Translations under genes and position numbers: made by a program
The notes under the pieces: generated by a model
The model's input: the letters and a program-made list of their open reading frames with translations, nothing else
What the model was told of the DNA's origin: nothing
Database searches by the model: none
Shown here: piece after piece, positions 7,579-17,751 of the stretch
Numbering within the stretch: position 1 is the stretch's first letter
Layout: each line of letters starts with the position of its first letter
NCBI GenBank assembly: GCA_026770025.1
Contig: JAMXDE010000008.1
Coordinates: 2,852,001-2,916,000 of the forward strand
Length of the DNA stretch: 64,000 nucleotides
Source of the DNA: Craspedostauros australis
Taxonomy: Eukaryota; Bacillariophyta; Bacillariophyceae; Mastogloiales; Achnanthaceae
Direction: 5' to 3'

Positions 7579-9342
7579 GTGTGAGTCAATCGCATCAAGG
7601 ATGCGTCGTGGTTGTTTGGATACAGCGAGGATATCGTCGGTGTACACGAGCACGTATTCGTAATACTCTGACCCATCGCTCGCAACAGCAGGCTTCATCC
7701 AGACGTCGCTGTCAGCACGACAGGATGTGAATCCCAACGAATCGCGCAATGTCTCTGCTAAGTGTGCTCTCCATGCTGCTCCGCTTGACTTCAGTCCATA
7801 CAGGGCTCGACAAATGATTGCGATCTTCCCCTGATCGGATCCAAACTCCGGACCGCATCGTGTGTATATGCGTTCCCGACATGGAGCATTGAGGTAAGCA
7901 TTCTGCACATCCGCGGCAAGGATATCCAGATTGTTGAGTGCGGCGATCAAGAACGCAATGCGTACGCTTTCGCGTGAAACCACACTCGCGTATGTGATCG
8001 TTGCAGGTGCTTCCGTCATGTGTCCCCCAGCGACAAGCCGCGCCTTTCTTGTGAGGTCCACCTTGACGGCGAATATCATATGGCATTCCATGTATTGGTA
8101 GCCCACGGGATCAGGAGTATTAAGTTCCTTAATATCGAACGCTGGTCGGACAGCTTTCATCTCCTTTGCAATAGCTTGTCGCCACAGATCCGTGCCTGTA
8201 GCTGCATCGATCGCAAGTGCATGACGCACTGAGGTAGGGAGCTCCACGCCAAACATCTCGTTCTTTCGGACGTGTCGTCGCTTCGTTGCCATGATGATGC
8301 GTTGTCGTTTGCGTAGGGTGTGTGGCACCCACCACTTGAATGCAGGTTCGTTGACGAGCTTGTTGTCTGCAGCGTATTCGGCAACGCGTACGGGGTCGGC
8401 TTCTTTTGCGTCGCGTAGGTGGATCCAGGATGTGGACCCGTCCTTCCATCGGATGCAAAGCTTCCAACCTTTTGTGGATTTGGAATGGGGAGAAGGAGAA
8501 GAAACAGAGGGCAAGCGTTTGTGGTCGATGATTTCGTCCATCAGCACAGTTGTGTATCCGTCGTCATCGATGCGCGCGTAGATGTTCTCCGCAATTTGAT
8601 TGGCGCTGAACACCTCATAGTGTCCATCAAGGAATTCGACTTCATATTGGGCGGTGTCAAGCATAGGGTTTGGATGAGAGTGGCCGATGAGGTTGCCTTC
8701 TGTGTCTCGTTTGCGTTGTTTGACTATTCCGTGTTGCATTTCGTCCCCTGTCGGTAGAATAACTTTGGTAGCAATGTATTTGTCGAAGGTTGCACTGTCG
8801 ACATCATCTGGCTCCACGATTGGTTCTAGTGGTTCGGTGTTCTGCAGGATGGCGATGTCTGCTGCAGTATCGTCAACATCGTTGCCGTCATCGTCGATTG
8901 TGATGCCCTCCATTCGTTGTTTCCATTTGGACCGAAGTGTGTCCATGAACTCGTTGCATTTGTATGTGATGACATCGCTATGTGTATCATCGTGAGATAG
9001 CGGCAAAACAGAGGATTTGGAAACAACAATGCCGTTGGCAGTGAGGATGTACGAGCACATGGCGTCACCAACAGAGCGACTTGGCCCAAGGTAGCGACCA
9101 AGTTGCTTGACGTTCATGGATGCGTCCTGGATGTTGATATACCACACAAAGTCAAACCAGCCGAATTCAGCAATGTGAGAGATGTCAGCCGTGTCACCGG
9201 ACAGGATGGTAGCCGGTGTTTCGCCGTGAAGATCATGGATGGCGAGTGCAGTGTGACTGCGTATCTCGGCACAGTATTCGAAGCAATAGTCCCATAGGTA
9301 CTCTGGTGTATCGGTCGAGGTCATCAGCCGCCGATAGTGACG
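7579..9342 (-). pseudogene. Copia pol: integrase C-terminal part and reverse transcriptase (interrupted)
   Basis: In the same frame as the upstream protease-integrase segment but separated from it by a single TGA (9343-9345). It begins in the integrase (RRLMTSTDTPEYLWDYCFEY), runs through an acidic linker, and contains the RT with VDLTRKARLVAGGHMTE, DVQNAYLNAPCRE, ICRALYGLKSSGAAWR and the catalytic YTDD in LVYTDDILAVS. These are standard Copia RT blocks. The frame is cut at DAIDSHF by the TRIM insertion and resumes on its other side at 6911. There is an ATG at 9324, but it lies within the conserved integrase and is unlikely to be a real start. Confidence 0.85.
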
Positions 9343-10467
9343 TCAAAGCTCACGAATGGTTGCTTCTGCTTTGTTCTGATTGTGGATGTATGCTTCGATC
9401 GGTCGGATGGAAACTTGTGCTTTGTGTAGTTTGCGGCGGAATTCGCCAGCGACAAGTTCCTTGGCATTGTCAGGGATGATGGTATGTGGGATGCCGTGGT
9501 CACGAAACAGTTCGTCGAGTGTGCGATGTGCTTCCTTGCGTTCCGCCATTGGGTACACCCGGACCCAGTGAAACGGTGTACAGTAGATCATGGCGCATTT
9601 GTTGCCACGAATCGACTTGGTCTTTGCGTGCATGGTGTCGGCGTAGAGTTGGGTGTTGAGCCGACGATATCGTAGTTGCATGGCGTAAGGATTGAGACGG
9701 CGTGTTCCTGATGAGTGACGAAAGTCGCGAATGGCCAATTGTGTTGTTGCGTCCAGGGTACGTGCAGCGGCTTCCGTTCCGATGCGCCAGCGTTGTGCGA
9801 GGACATCGGGTGTGATAGTCCCCTTTCGATTGGATGTGTGCGTGCCTTGGATGCTGATGGACGATATGGTTCGATGTGATGAGAGAGACGCTCGAATGGC
9901 GTCTTCGTCGTCCCCTGACGACCACTGGGAGGGGTCCCATGTGGCCTCTTGTGTCATCAAGATATGGATGCAGTCACGATCGGATTGGACTTCTTGTTGT
10001 GTTGGCTTTCTCATATGGAAGTATGATACAGTGCCTTGCAATCGTAGAGGGATGTGTAGGTCGTCGTCGGATGAGACCACAGAATGGTCTTCCGGTTTCC
10101 GTTCATGCTCTTTGATCATGAGCAGAGGAACATCATTCACGACTATACCCGCAGCCCTCATTTGGTTGGGACACAACAAAGGATGCTCAAGACGAGGAAA
10201 GTAGATCGATTGTGGAAAGAAAAGAATGAATGTTTGATATGTAATTGGATCATCGTATGCTATCGCAGCTGTGACGATTGGTGCATTATCGATGGACCCA
10301 AGTGAGTCAATGAAAGGAGTTGCAGTGACAGTTTGATCGGTCTGATGTACAATGTACGCAGTGTCACCAAAACAGCATGTATCTGCATGCGAATCGAGCT
10401 CTGCCCGTGGGGTATCAGATGACAGAGACATGCTGACGGATGTGAGCCGCCGAATGTGACTTTGTGG
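9343..10467 (-). pseudogene. Copia pol: aspartic protease and integrase core
   Basis: The first ATG is at 10431. The protease motif is AELDSHADTCCFGDTAYIV near the N-terminus; LDSHADT is the usual form in diatom CoDi elements. The integrase core follows the GTITPDVLAQRW region, with LNTQLYADTMHA, CAMIYCTPFHWVRVYPM and IIPDNAKELVAGEFRR supplying the expected acidic residues. The frame ends at a TGA at 9343-9345 and continues in the same frame without shift. At its 5' side it is in frame with gag across the gag TGA at 10468-10470, so gag-pol would be one polyprotein but for stops. Confidence 0.85.
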
Positions 10468-11976
10468 TCAGGAACGTCCTTGTTGGTTGCGGCGGGTGGC
10501 CATGCTGCCGATTCCGGCCTGGTTGTTGGTACCGGACGGACTGCCGCCTGGGGTGGCAGCATCGGTTGGCCCGTAATGGCCAGCTGTCTCCTCATGAGGA
10601 CGTTTCGATGGCGTGTTTTGGCCCACTGACATGACCCCACAGCGCTTGTCTCGTTCCGCATGCATCTCAAGTGCCTTGGTTTTCTGTGCGGATGACATGA
10701 CCAACCATTCGTCGGGTGAATAGTGGCGGTCAGTGATGACCATGTTCGGATCATATTTCTTGGGTTTGCCTTGGCCTCCGCGACCGCCCTTGCTTGGTGT
10801 TCCATTGCGGTTGCCACGACCGCCTTTGCTGCGATCCATCGAGCCAATGGAACGTCTGGGTGATGCGATTTGCTTGTGGTCAATGACTTTGCTGAGGACG
10901 TTAATGGCCCCGGGCAAGTCTTCACGAAGGGTTTCGTTGATCTTGATGGCAACGCATGCGCTGTCGAGACGAGAATCACGAATACCGTCGAGGAAGTGGC
11001 GCACTTTTGCCGCATTCACTAACGGTTCGCCGCATCGTGCCATGTCCTCGAATGCGCCTTTCATGATCTGTGCGTATCGTTCGAATGAGAACTGGCGTGA
11101 CTTGCCGTCATAGAAGCTGGTTGCAATTGTCTTGGATGCTGCTGCCTTGGTGCGCGCCTGAAAGGAGTCGCCGTGATAGTGCTCCTTGAGAGCAATGAAT
11201 GCTGCACGACCATTGCGTGCGCGCTCGAAGCCTTGGACCCAAGCCCATGCAGGTCCGCCGTGAGTGACATGGCGAACAACTTGCCATACTTTGGCATTGT
11301 CTGCGTCGTAGCGGATGCCTTCATGGATTGCACGATCGATCAGCTCCTCCTTCATGGTGGGCACGCCAAACCCATCATTGATGGCAGGTGTGCGGTCTTC
11401 GGGTTTACGTGAGTCCTCACGGATCACATAGGAGAGCGGAGTGTCGAGTGCGCCATGTGTATTCTCCAAGTAGTTCTGAATGTCTTTGAGGCTATCACGG
11501 ACACGGTCTACTTTGACCAGCCGTTCTGGCATGTCCATCTCGGTTTCCTTCTTAATGCGTTGTTCCTCGAGAAAGAGCTCCCATAGCGCAACGAGGCGAT
11601 CCATGGGCGCCTCTGCCGCCGTGAAAGGGCGTTGAATACGCTGGAAGTGGAATCGTGCATAGCAAAGTTGGCGCAGCTTCGTCTCGTGAACCCAACCAAC
11701 ACTTATACCTGGGTCCTTGATTTGCGGTGGTATGTTGCCTTTGGCTCCTGCCTTGTATGCGGGGTTTTCGATGAACCCGCTACCGTCACAGATGCGCTTG
11801 CACAGGGCAGTAACGCCTTTGTCGGTGATGGAGAGGAAATCGTCGAATTTGGTCAAGCCTTGATCCTCCAAAGCATCGACGATGTCATCATCAGGGAAAC
11901 TGAGTATGTTCTTGCAATAGTCACGTATCTCGTTGACGTTGGGGTTTGCTGCGGCTGACATGTTGCTAATGTTCAT
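10468..11976 (-). CDS. Copia gag (capsid-like) protein
   Basis: About 502 residues from the ATG at 11976; a further ATG at 11961 is also possible. The frame is open upstream only through a non-ATG codon. The middle holds the Copia-type capsid region (DRAIHEGIRYDADNAKVWQVV, AWAWVQGFERARNGRAAFIA, LKEHYHG, RYAQIMKGAFEDMAR). The C-terminal part is Gly/Arg/Lys-rich (SKGGRGNRNGTPSKGGRGGQ) and ends YSPDEWLVMSSAQKTKALEM, a segment typical of diatom elements. No CCHC zinc knuckle is visible; the basic Gly-rich region may replace it in nucleic-acid binding. It ends in TGA in frame with pol. Confidence 0.85.
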   Translation of the reverse strand: MNISNMSAAANPNVNEIRDYCKNILSFPDDDIVDALEDQGLTKFDDFLSITDKGVTALCKRICDGSGFIENPAYKAGAKGNIPPQIKDPGISVGWVHETKLRQLCYARFHFQRIQRPFTAAEAPMDRLVALWELFLEEQRIKKETEMDMPERLVKVDRVRDSLKDIQNYLENTHGALDTPLSYVIREDSRKPEDRTPAINDGFGVPTMKEELIDRAIHEGIRYDADNAKVWQVVRHVTHGGPAWAWVQGFERARNGRAAFIALKEHYHGDSFQARTKAAASKTIATSFYDGKSRQFSFERYAQIMKGAFEDMARCGEPLVNAAKVRHFLDGIRDSRLDSACVAIKINETLREDLPGAINVLSKVIDHKQIASPRRSIGSMDRSKGGRGNRNGTPSKGGRGGQGKPKKYDPNMVITDRHYSPDEWLVMSSAQKTKALEMHAERDKRCGVMSVGQNTPSKRPHEETAGHYGPTDAATPGGSPSGTNNQAGIGSMATRRNQQGRS

Positions 11977-12439
11977 GTATGATGTTGTTGATGAGGATGA
12001 GAGAGACGTAGTGAAGGGAGAGAGAGATTGTGTTGTCAAGAAAATCACACTGGGACATGGTGTGTTTTCGACATGAAAAGTGTTTCAACGTGTGTTTTTC
12101 ACGGTGTCAATCCACGATGAGAAGCACAAACCGGGCGATAAGGCACACGATCTTTTCGCTGATGACAGCGTGTGTCTCAGTAGGGATTTCCGTGTGACCT
12201 ACGGTCGGTGCGTCCACCAGTGTCATCAACACCTCGCAACGCGAACGGTGAGATTGCATCCCGCTGATGCCGGTCACTCTGCATCAGCACACCATGGTCA
12301 AAGAGGATGCAGCACAGTACAAGCAGTGCCGGCTTGGTGACGGTCCACCCTCGGAGCGGGGTCCCAGTATTATCGTCGCCTCTTCAGGCGGTCCCTGCAC
12401 GCTCGCACATGCCCGCATGAGCGGATGAGAATGATAAAC
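11977..12439 (-). other. Copia 5' untranslated leader
   Basis: Non-coding region between the 5' LTR and gag. The bases next to the LTR read GTTTATCATTCTCATCCGC on the minus strand; this is where a primer-binding site should be, but I cannot match it to a tRNA with confidence. Confidence 0.6.
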
Positions 12440-12614
12440 CAAGTTACGACACACGTGAAACTGATTTAGAGTGAAAAAGAGTAAAGATGCAGATTATGAG
12501 TCTTATCGATGTCGTATGCGTCAGTGCAGTTGTCTCATGTCTGTGTTGTCGGTGATTGGTAGTAGTGGCTATCGTGTAACGCCGTTTCAACGGTTTCGTA
12601 CATATCCCGGTTTG
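12440..12614 (-). repeat. Copia element 5' LTR (right copy)
   Basis: 175 bp, identical to 5552-5726, followed by the target copy TTTG at 12615-12618. Confidence 0.92.
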
Positions 12615-12933
12615 TTTGACGACGAAGAAATCACAGTGTTCACCTCACTTCCTCATTAAATGAGAATTTTACGTTTTGCAAGAATCGCCAATGGCTGTCA
12701 CAGCATTGTCGCCGTTGCCGTTATTTTGCGCAACGCCAAATTTGAATTGCACAGGTCCTCGGAACTTATGGCGACCTTGGAGCTGTTGGGCTACGCTGCA
12801 CGCGCCATACTGTGCATTCAACAACATTCATCAACGTGCAACATAAAGAAATATAGTCACACACTCTGCAACAAGCCCCTCTGCGCATCCTGCAATCATC
12901 AACGACGAGCACTCTTCTCTGTAGTCGTGCACG
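12615..12933. other. Upstream region of PC-esterase-like gene 2
   Basis: A 319-bp stretch between the Copia target site and the ATG at 12934. An AT-rich AAAGAAATATAG lies about 90 bp before the start. No gene is seen. Confidence 0.4.
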
Positions 12934-14037
12934 ATGGTCAAGCCACCCACCAAGTCGTCTTCTGCCAACAAACACAAATCGAAGAGGCGCGCCGCAGCTG
13001 CTTCCGCCGCGTCCGGCAAACCAGACAGCCAACCAGACAGCCAACCAGCTCCTCCGACGAAAACGAAAAAAGTCTCGAAGAAGAGAAGGATCTCGACAGC
13101 ACTGCTTGTAATCTGCGCTTGCATCGCAGCGTGGAATGATCAGAAACTTCGGCTGAGTGATGTCATCAGAACGTCCACCTTGTTTCCAACAACGGATAGC
13201 GACGAAACGCATGCTCTCTCTTCGTCGGTTGGCGTTGAGCCGGATGACGACTTTCCGCAAAGGAACGTGAGGATCGCGTTTGTGGGAGACTCGCTGACGC
13301 GGTACACTTACCTCACTCTGGTGCACTACCTCCACTTCAACGAATGGCCAAAGCACAACGATCGGTTCGTGACGTTGGCTCCGAGGTCCAACTCGCGACA
13401 ATGGAATGAATTCTTCAACTATACGTCTTCTCTGGTTCATCCGCATGAGTCCTGCGACTGCTACAGAAACTGGCCACGGCGGTTCCAATACTCTGAACAC
13501 GTCGAGAATCGGTACTACATCGACGACGAACGCAACATCAAGATCATCTTCATCGGCAAATTCGGCAGGAACCCCACTCACGGTCACTGGACTCCGGATC
13601 TGATCCAAGCGTCTCCGCAGCCGCTCAACTTCACCACCCGCCCGTACGCGTGGACCCATCCCAGCTACTCCGATCTCATTCGAGAATACGTCCAACCCTT
13701 CGAACCGGACTACTTCATCCTCAACGAAGGCCACTGGCCAGACCACACATTAAAAGATCCTGCGGTGGTGCAAGAAATCCGTGACACCCTCAATGGAACC
13801 GGCATCACGGGCATCTACCGAACGACGTCTTCTCGCCATGACGACATGGAATTCGGTCAGCACGATGCTCACGTCTGCTCGATGATGGACTACTGTTGGA
13901 ATGTGAGCTGGACCAAGGAGTTGCCCAAGAACGCGAGCAACTTCGTAGACTACGTGCATCTTCATGCCGAGCCCAATATTGGCATGGTACAGCAGCTGCT
14001 CGATATCCTCCACGACATCAGAAAGAACCCGAAATAA
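12934..14037 (+). CDS. Type II membrane SGNH/PC-esterase-like protein, copy 2
   Basis: 367 residues, intronless. A basic Lys/Ser/Ala-rich N-terminus with a direct DSQPDSQP repeat precedes a short signal anchor (ISTALLVICACIAAW, about 53-67). The lumenal domain starts with VRIAFVGDSLTRYTYLTLVHY (Ser120 in GDS), continues with SCDCYRNW and HVENRYYIDDERN, and ends with NFVDYVHLHAEPN (Asp339, His342 as D-x-x-H). It shares these blocks in the same order with the gene at 2984-4153; their N-terminal tails differ. Expected role, by family, is acyl esterase or acyltransferase activity on a secreted or wall glycan in the Golgi. Its 3' third was the source of, or was converted with, the fragment at 4396-4849. 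Confidence 0.75.
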   Translation: MVKPPTKSSSANKHKSKRRAAAASAASGKPDSQPDSQPAPPTKTKKVSKKRRISTALLVICACIAAWNDQKLRLSDVIRTSTLFPTTDSDETHALSSSVGVEPDDDFPQRNVRIAFVGDSLTRYTYLTLVHYLHFNEWPKHNDRFVTLAPRSNSRQWNEFFNYTSSLVHPHESCDCYRNWPRRFQYSEHVENRYYIDDERNIKIIFIGKFGRNPTHGHWTPDLIQASPQPLNFTTRPYAWTHPSYSDLIREYVQPFEPDYFILNEGHWPDHTLKDPAVVQEIRDTLNGTGITGIYRTTSSRHDDMEFGQHDAHVCSMMDYCWNVSWTKELPKNASNFVDYVHLHAEPNIGMVQQLLDILHDIRKNPK

Positions 14038-14933
14038 GGCAGGCCAGAGTCAAGCGCCCGAATCCGGCTCCGACAGTTACGAGAGTGCGCATCGTATGTC
14101 GAGACAACCATTGCATAATTTGATGTAATGCACTGTAGTTGGAAGCAACGGTAATATGATACATTGTGCAATTATACAATCTGTACAACCGAAAATAACG
14201 GTCTTCTTCACAGACACAAACAACGTTCCGTTTGGTCATCACAGAGCAGAACATTGGTATCACTTGACAAGAGCGTCCCAGATGCAGACGAAACAAGTGA
14301 CAACGTTTTCTGCATTCGTGCGTCTTTCACGCGACACGGTTCGACACATCACGTCACATTCTGCGCGCCACGTTCGCGGAATCCAATCGCAACGAACGCA
14401 GCCCGACGATGACTCGTTTGTTCTTTTGTGCACCATGTCGCTGGACGATACCGTAGTACGTACCATCGATCGTATTACAAAGAACACGAGAAAAGACTCT
14501 GGCGGAGTGTGTGTCCGAGGAACGGACTTGCTCAACAGGACTGCTCCACCGTCCCATGCATGCCATGCGACCTCCGAGTGCCATACTTTCTCACGACGGA
14601 GAGGTGGGAACTGTCAGAACAAGAGAACTGGTGGGAGTTGGAAGCTTCTCGATTCGGTGAGAATGAATGCAGTTGATGAATCTTCGTTGTGCTCTGTGCT
14701 CTGGTGTCACCTCCAGCCAAGAGTACTTCAAAGTGCTGCAACCCTGTGGATTTCCGTCTCAGAGGATGTTTCACTTCTATTATTTTATATGCCTTCCCCC
14801 GCACTTGGTCCACACCCATCTCATCCATCATCGCCTGTCACCATCCATCGTCGCTTCCGTTTCCGGCTGTGCGCATTGACCTCAAACATCACCAGACAAT
14901 CATCAACATCGGAGAGCGACAACACAACGCAGA
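14038..14933. other. Intergenic, no gene seen
   Basis: A plus-strand frame open from 14156 to 15076 has no protein features and overlaps the start of the next gene in another frame. An AT-rich TATTATTTTATATG near 14779 may belong to the promoter of the Mpv17-family gene. Confidence 0.45.
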
Positions 14934-16001
14934 ATGACGCGTGCAATGGTGATCACGTTGCTAGCATGCTGGTGTTGTGCTCGGAGCATGGAAAGTGCAC
15001 TTGCTTTCTCGGCGCTCAACGTCCGGCCACGGGTGCGCAGCGCTCACGAACAGCCACGTTGCAGACACCACTATGACAGACTTCGTCGCAACTGTAACCA
15101 ACAAAAGCAGCAGAGACGGGATCAGTCTACGGCTCTGCAAGGGGTTGGCATTGAAGTGCAATCGGCATTGTCCCATATGGATGCATACTGGCAGGCATTC
15201 CCGTACACGGCCGCTGCCATCGTGTGCGGTATCAAGGCCTCTGCCGCAGACATGATCGCACAGTCCTCTGAAACGCAGCTGCATACCCTGAGCATTGACG
15301 ATGGGAATGCAGTTATGACAAGCGTTGAAACTTCAGCGCGAGAATCAAACTCAGGCTTCATGCCAAAGTCTTCATTCCTGCCGCAGTTCGACATCGGCCG
15401 CAATTTTGCATTCGTGGTGTACGGGGTATTGTACCAGGGCCTCGCGCAGGAGCACATCCTCAATCATCTGTACCCCGTGTGGTTCGGATCCGGGACGGAA
15501 GCCAGCGTGGTAATGGTGAAGGTGGCATTCAACCTGCTCATCCAGACAACTTTCGTCGCGTTGCCTATTGCGTACATTATCAAGGCTCTCATCGCACGCG
15601 ACCCCTTGTCCACGGCGCTCGGCAAGTACATCTACGATATCCGAGAGCAGGGACTATTGACCAAGTGCTTCCTGCTGTGGACGCCAGTGAACTGCGTCAT
15701 ATTCAGCGTGGTGCCAGAGCATTGGAGAGTCACTGCCACTGCGATGGTGTCGTTCTTTTGGTTGATCGGGCTATCCATCATATCATCGACCGAAGAAGCA
15801 GCTCCTGTTGATGTCACCGCGACAACAGCAATATCATCAGTTGCACTGGCAGACGGAAAAGTGATGGAGCCATCGATGGCCGCTGTTGAAAATCCATCTT
15901 GGATTTCACGAAAGCCCTCGTCCGTGTATGCACGGATGTCGTCTCCAATCGTCAGTTCAGATCAACGGCAGCCGCAAAAGGAAACATCATTGCGGAGATG
16001 A
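14934..16001 (+). CDS. Mpv17/PMP22 family membrane protein, probably organelle-targeted
   Basis: 355 residues from the first ATG of the frame. The N-terminus is hydrophobic (MVITLLACWCCARSMESALAF) and then basic; the A-L-A-F-S junction resembles the ASAFAP-type motif of diatom plastid presequences, so plastid targeting is possible but unproven. The mature region has the Mpv17 layout: YWQAFPYTAAAIVCGIKASAADMIAQ, DIGRNFAFVVYGVLYQGL, a helix pair, then the signature WTPVNCVIFSVVPEHWR followed by a W-containing helix ending LIGLSII. Family members are small four-helix channel-like proteins of peroxisomes, mitochondria or plastids. An insertion of about 60 polar residues between the first two helices and a ~70-residue Ser/Thr-rich tail are additions to the usual ~180-residue core. 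Confidence 0.8.
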   Translation: MTRAMVITLLACWCCARSMESALAFSALNVRPRVRSAHEQPRCRHHYDRLRRNCNQQKQQRRDQSTALQGVGIEVQSALSHMDAYWQAFPYTAAAIVCGIKASAADMIAQSSETQLHTLSIDDGNAVMTSVETSARESNSGFMPKSSFLPQFDIGRNFAFVVYGVLYQGLAQEHILNHLYPVWFGSGTEASVVMVKVAFNLLIQTTFVALPIAYIIKALIARDPLSTALGKYIYDIREQGLLTKCFLLWTPVNCVIFSVVPEHWRVTATAMVSFFWLIGLSIISSTEEAAPVDVTATTAISSVALADGKVMEPSMAAVENPSWISRKPSSVYARMSSPIVSSDQRQPQKETSLRR

Positions 16002-16175
16002 GAATGCAAGTATTTCTGAGAAGCTCAGAAAACTTAGACGGCATGTGCCACACTTCCTATGAACAGATTTTGTCCTACCGCCACAACAGCAACATGGGAT
16101 GAAAAATGATCTAGTTCATTCCATTCATTTGCAGCTACAATATTGAGAGTCGATTTTTTGTTGAGTATTCTATTA

Positions 16176-17751
16176 TTACCGTCCCAAACTGTTCAGCTTC
16201 TCCACCTTCTGTTGCAGAGGAGCTGGCCACTCCAGCTTCTCCGACAGATAATCCTTGTTCTTGAATCTGGAACAGCCGATCTCCAATGGGCCCAAACCGC
16301 CGGCATCATCGATACTGAATTTCAATGCATTCGTTTTTGGCGGCGGAATGCTACCTGTTCGTTTGTTGCGCGCAATCGCGTCCTCAGCCAGCTGGTCCAA
16401 CCGCGTGCAGGCCGTGGACAACTGCGTCTCCGCCTCGGCACGGTTACCGGCATCCCACAGGACGCTCGCGAGCGCGATGCGGGCCTCACCCTCCTTGGCG
16501 ATGACACGCTGCAGCAGCTTGATATCGCGTCCTTCCACCGACGTGGTGCGCGCGATGGCCTTCTGCAGCACGTTCTTGGCACGTTCCGTGTCCTGCGTGC
16601 TTGCCAGATCGATGCCGGCATCGAGCATGGAGATGACGGATCGCGCGCGGTCACCGATATCGTCAAAGAAATCCGACGCCATGATGTGGACGCGCGCAGC
16701 CTCGTCGTATTCACCCGCCAGTCGCAGCGAGGTTCCCCATTCCCATGCCGCGTATGGATTGCGCATGGCACCGTCCTCTTCCAGCTCCGCGTCCGTGTCC
16801 CAATCTTCACGTGCGGACAGACGCAGGGAGATCTGGTAGTCTGTGGCGGCAGTCTTGGCCTGTTCCGACGTCACCTGAATGCCCTGGCTGCGGATGGCAC
16901 GAGCCTGTCCCAAAAAGGCGGCTGGCAATTCGGTGGGATCGGCATCCGATTGATCCTGTGCCGATTGCAACAAACGGATGGCTTCACCGTAATCCTTTTC
17001 AGCATCCTGCGGTCGTGCCATGGCCTGTCATCGCGAGTATTGTTGTTGTTGTCGTCGTCGTTTCACCGCATTGCCATTAATTGAGGAAGTGCGATGGATG
17101 GCATTGAAAGAGTCCATGTGGGCGCTTGTGTGAGCGCTTGTGTGCGTGAGACTAACAGTGCTTGTTGAGCATGCATTGCAGGCATCCTCATTGCTCCATG
17201 CCAATCTGTCCATCAACAACAGCACAACAGTACAACAGCCCAATCCAAAACGGAATGAAATGAAAGGAAAAGCGACCATCCCATCATCTCCACGTGATGC
17301 ATACGCCAAGATACGACCCGCCGCACATACCTACCATGTAACAATCTCCGCGCACGCGGTACAATCCCGCCTTCTCATCATCGGGCTGTCGCTGCCACGC
17401 AGCAATGACCTGGTTGAAGAGCTGCTCCGAACGTTCCAGATCGCGGTCCACACCGTAGAACACGGCAAAGGCTTCGCGCAGCAACTTGATTTCGCCGTTG
17501 GTGGGCGGTGCGGGGCCGGCGGACAGCAGCGTCGATGATGAGAGGAAGGATTCCACGCCATGCGTGAGGGCGCTGATGCGTTCATTGCCGACGGTCAGCT
17601 GCTGCGCAGCGGCATGCGAGACGGCGATCGTCGCAGCGTCTGCCGTGGGTGGTGGAAGATCCGTCAGGATTGCGGATAGCGACGTCGATGGGCAGCTCGG
17701 AGGCTGGTTGACCGTGGTCAGAAACGAGATGAGGAACGGCGAGAACTTCAT
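16176..17751 (-). CDS. TPR-like protein with possible signal or targeting sequence (two exons)
   Basis: Exon 1 is 17335-17751 and exon 2 is 16176-17024; the intron between has GTAGGT and GACAG ends and phase 0, so ...YRVRGDCYM continues into AMARPQDAEKDYGEAIRLLQ. Total 421 residues. The N-terminus MKFSPFLISFLTTV is hydrophobic, suggesting export or organelle targeting. The remainder is alpha-helical with TPR-like spacing: LREAFAVFYGVDRDLERSEQLFNQVIAAW, DYGEAIRLL, AAWEWGTSLRLAGEYDEAARV, then an Ala/Glu-rich helix series (RAKNVLQKAIART, GEARIALASVLWDAGNRAEAETQL). TPR proteins mediate protein contacts; no specific partner can be named. The helix after the splice joins two halves of a repeat, which supports the intron model. 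Confidence 0.65.

Larger units (their letters stand above)
5552..12614 (-). mobile_element. Copia-like (CoDi-type) LTR retrotransposon, nearly complete, carrying a nested TRIM
   Basis: Two identical 175-bp direct repeats bound the element (5552-5726 and 12440-12614). They are flanked by TTTG on both sides (5548-5551 and 12615-12618), a likely 4-bp target duplication. On the minus strand the order is LTR, gag, protease, integrase, RT, RNase H, purine-rich tract (GAGGGGAC just inside the left LTR), LTR, which is the Copia order. Gag and pol lie in one frame, separated by TGA codons. A 662-bp second element sits in the RT-RNase H junction. The LTRs begin CAA and end TTG rather than the usual TG...CA. 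Identical LTRs argue for recent insertion, yet pol is broken. Confidence 0.92.

Noticed and set aside
9324-9326. Start codon of an independent Copia RT protein
   Set aside because: The ATG lies inside the conserved integrase region; reading upstream in the same frame through one TGA continues the integrase, so this is an interrupted polyprotein and not a separate gene.
14156-15076. Plus-strand ORF of 306 codons before the Mpv17-family gene
   Set aside because: It overlaps the start of the clear Mpv17-family frame in another phase and has no protein features.
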